A stretch of DNA of 64,000 nt from Phycisphaerales bacterium (GTDB lineage Bacteria > Planctomycetota > Phycisphaerae > Phycisphaerales > SM1A02). Position 1 is the stretch's first letter. Each line of letters starts with the position of its first letter. The notes under the pieces were generated by a model. The model was given only the letters and a program-made list of their open reading frames with translations, ran no database searches and was not told the DNA's origin. The translations under genes and the position numbers were made by a program. Below, one piece after another: positions 63,997 to 64,000 of this stretch. The stretch is from contig JANQEQ010000082.1 in assembly GCA_028278245.1 (NCBI GenBank), positions 1 to 64,000 on the forward strand. The letters run 5' to 3'.

Positions 63997-64000
63997 CCCA

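Overview
The window reads as chromosomal DNA from a free-living, respiring bacterium of the Planctomycetota, most probably a member of the Phycisphaerae. The clues are three secreted proteins ending in the same double GC-type dockerin tail (last residues WGPCE), a PEP-CTERM-like surface protein, an ECF sigma factor beside a Ser/Thr kinase with TPRs, an alternative complex III operon, orphan mraZ and csrA genes, and integrase-core transposases. This is inference from protein families; no rRNA gene is present.

Region 1 (1-23.4 kb) is accessory and repeat-rich. It holds two large dockerin-tailed secreted proteins, a PEP-CTERM protein, the sigma factor/kinase pair, two broken transposase genes, a DUF4386 membrane protein, a selenium/sulfur cluster (DUF3343, cysteine desulfurase-like, TusA-like, YedE), an AlkD-like repair protein, a third dockerin protein and a HEAT-repeat protein. 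Decayed direct repeats are scattered through it. One of them ends in the 3' half of a tRNA-Thr(TGT). Two surface-protein genes share a 5' leader with a covarying hairpin.

Region 2 (23.5-43.7 kb) is one respiratory locus, all on the minus strand and mostly with overlapping genes. Transcription order is: zinc-ribbon protein, actA-B-C-D-E-F (alternative complex III), a 111-residue membrane protein, a COX2-like cytochrome c, a 1336-residue fusion, ccoQ-like, ccoP, ccoG, ccoH, a TauE/SafE family gene, ccoI, ccoS. The fusion joins an aa3-type COX1 homologue to CcoN and CcoO of a cbb3 oxidase. The COX1 part has lost all three CuB histidines and the heme a3 histidine but keeps both low-spin heme ligands. 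Its COX2 partner has lost both CuA cysteines and both histidines but keeps its cytochrome c domain. The CcoN part is intact. I infer that a former aa3 oxidase has become an electron-relay or docking module between complex III and a working cbb3 oxidase. This is the most striking thing in the window.

Region 3 (44-64 kb) is mixed housekeeping: a DUF4097 lipoprotein with an atypical OmpR-type regulator (Asp to Glu), dapF, an M48 protease, a lipoprotein, a NifU-like scaffold, csrA, a hairpin-rich intergenic region, mraZ with its operator, a flavin reductase-like protein, an 8-PAS HWE-type histidine kinase, aroB, a GT39-like glycosyltransferase, a ParA-type ATPase fused to a CBM48-like domain with an unknown partner, palindromic repeats, and a hypothetical gene at the edge.
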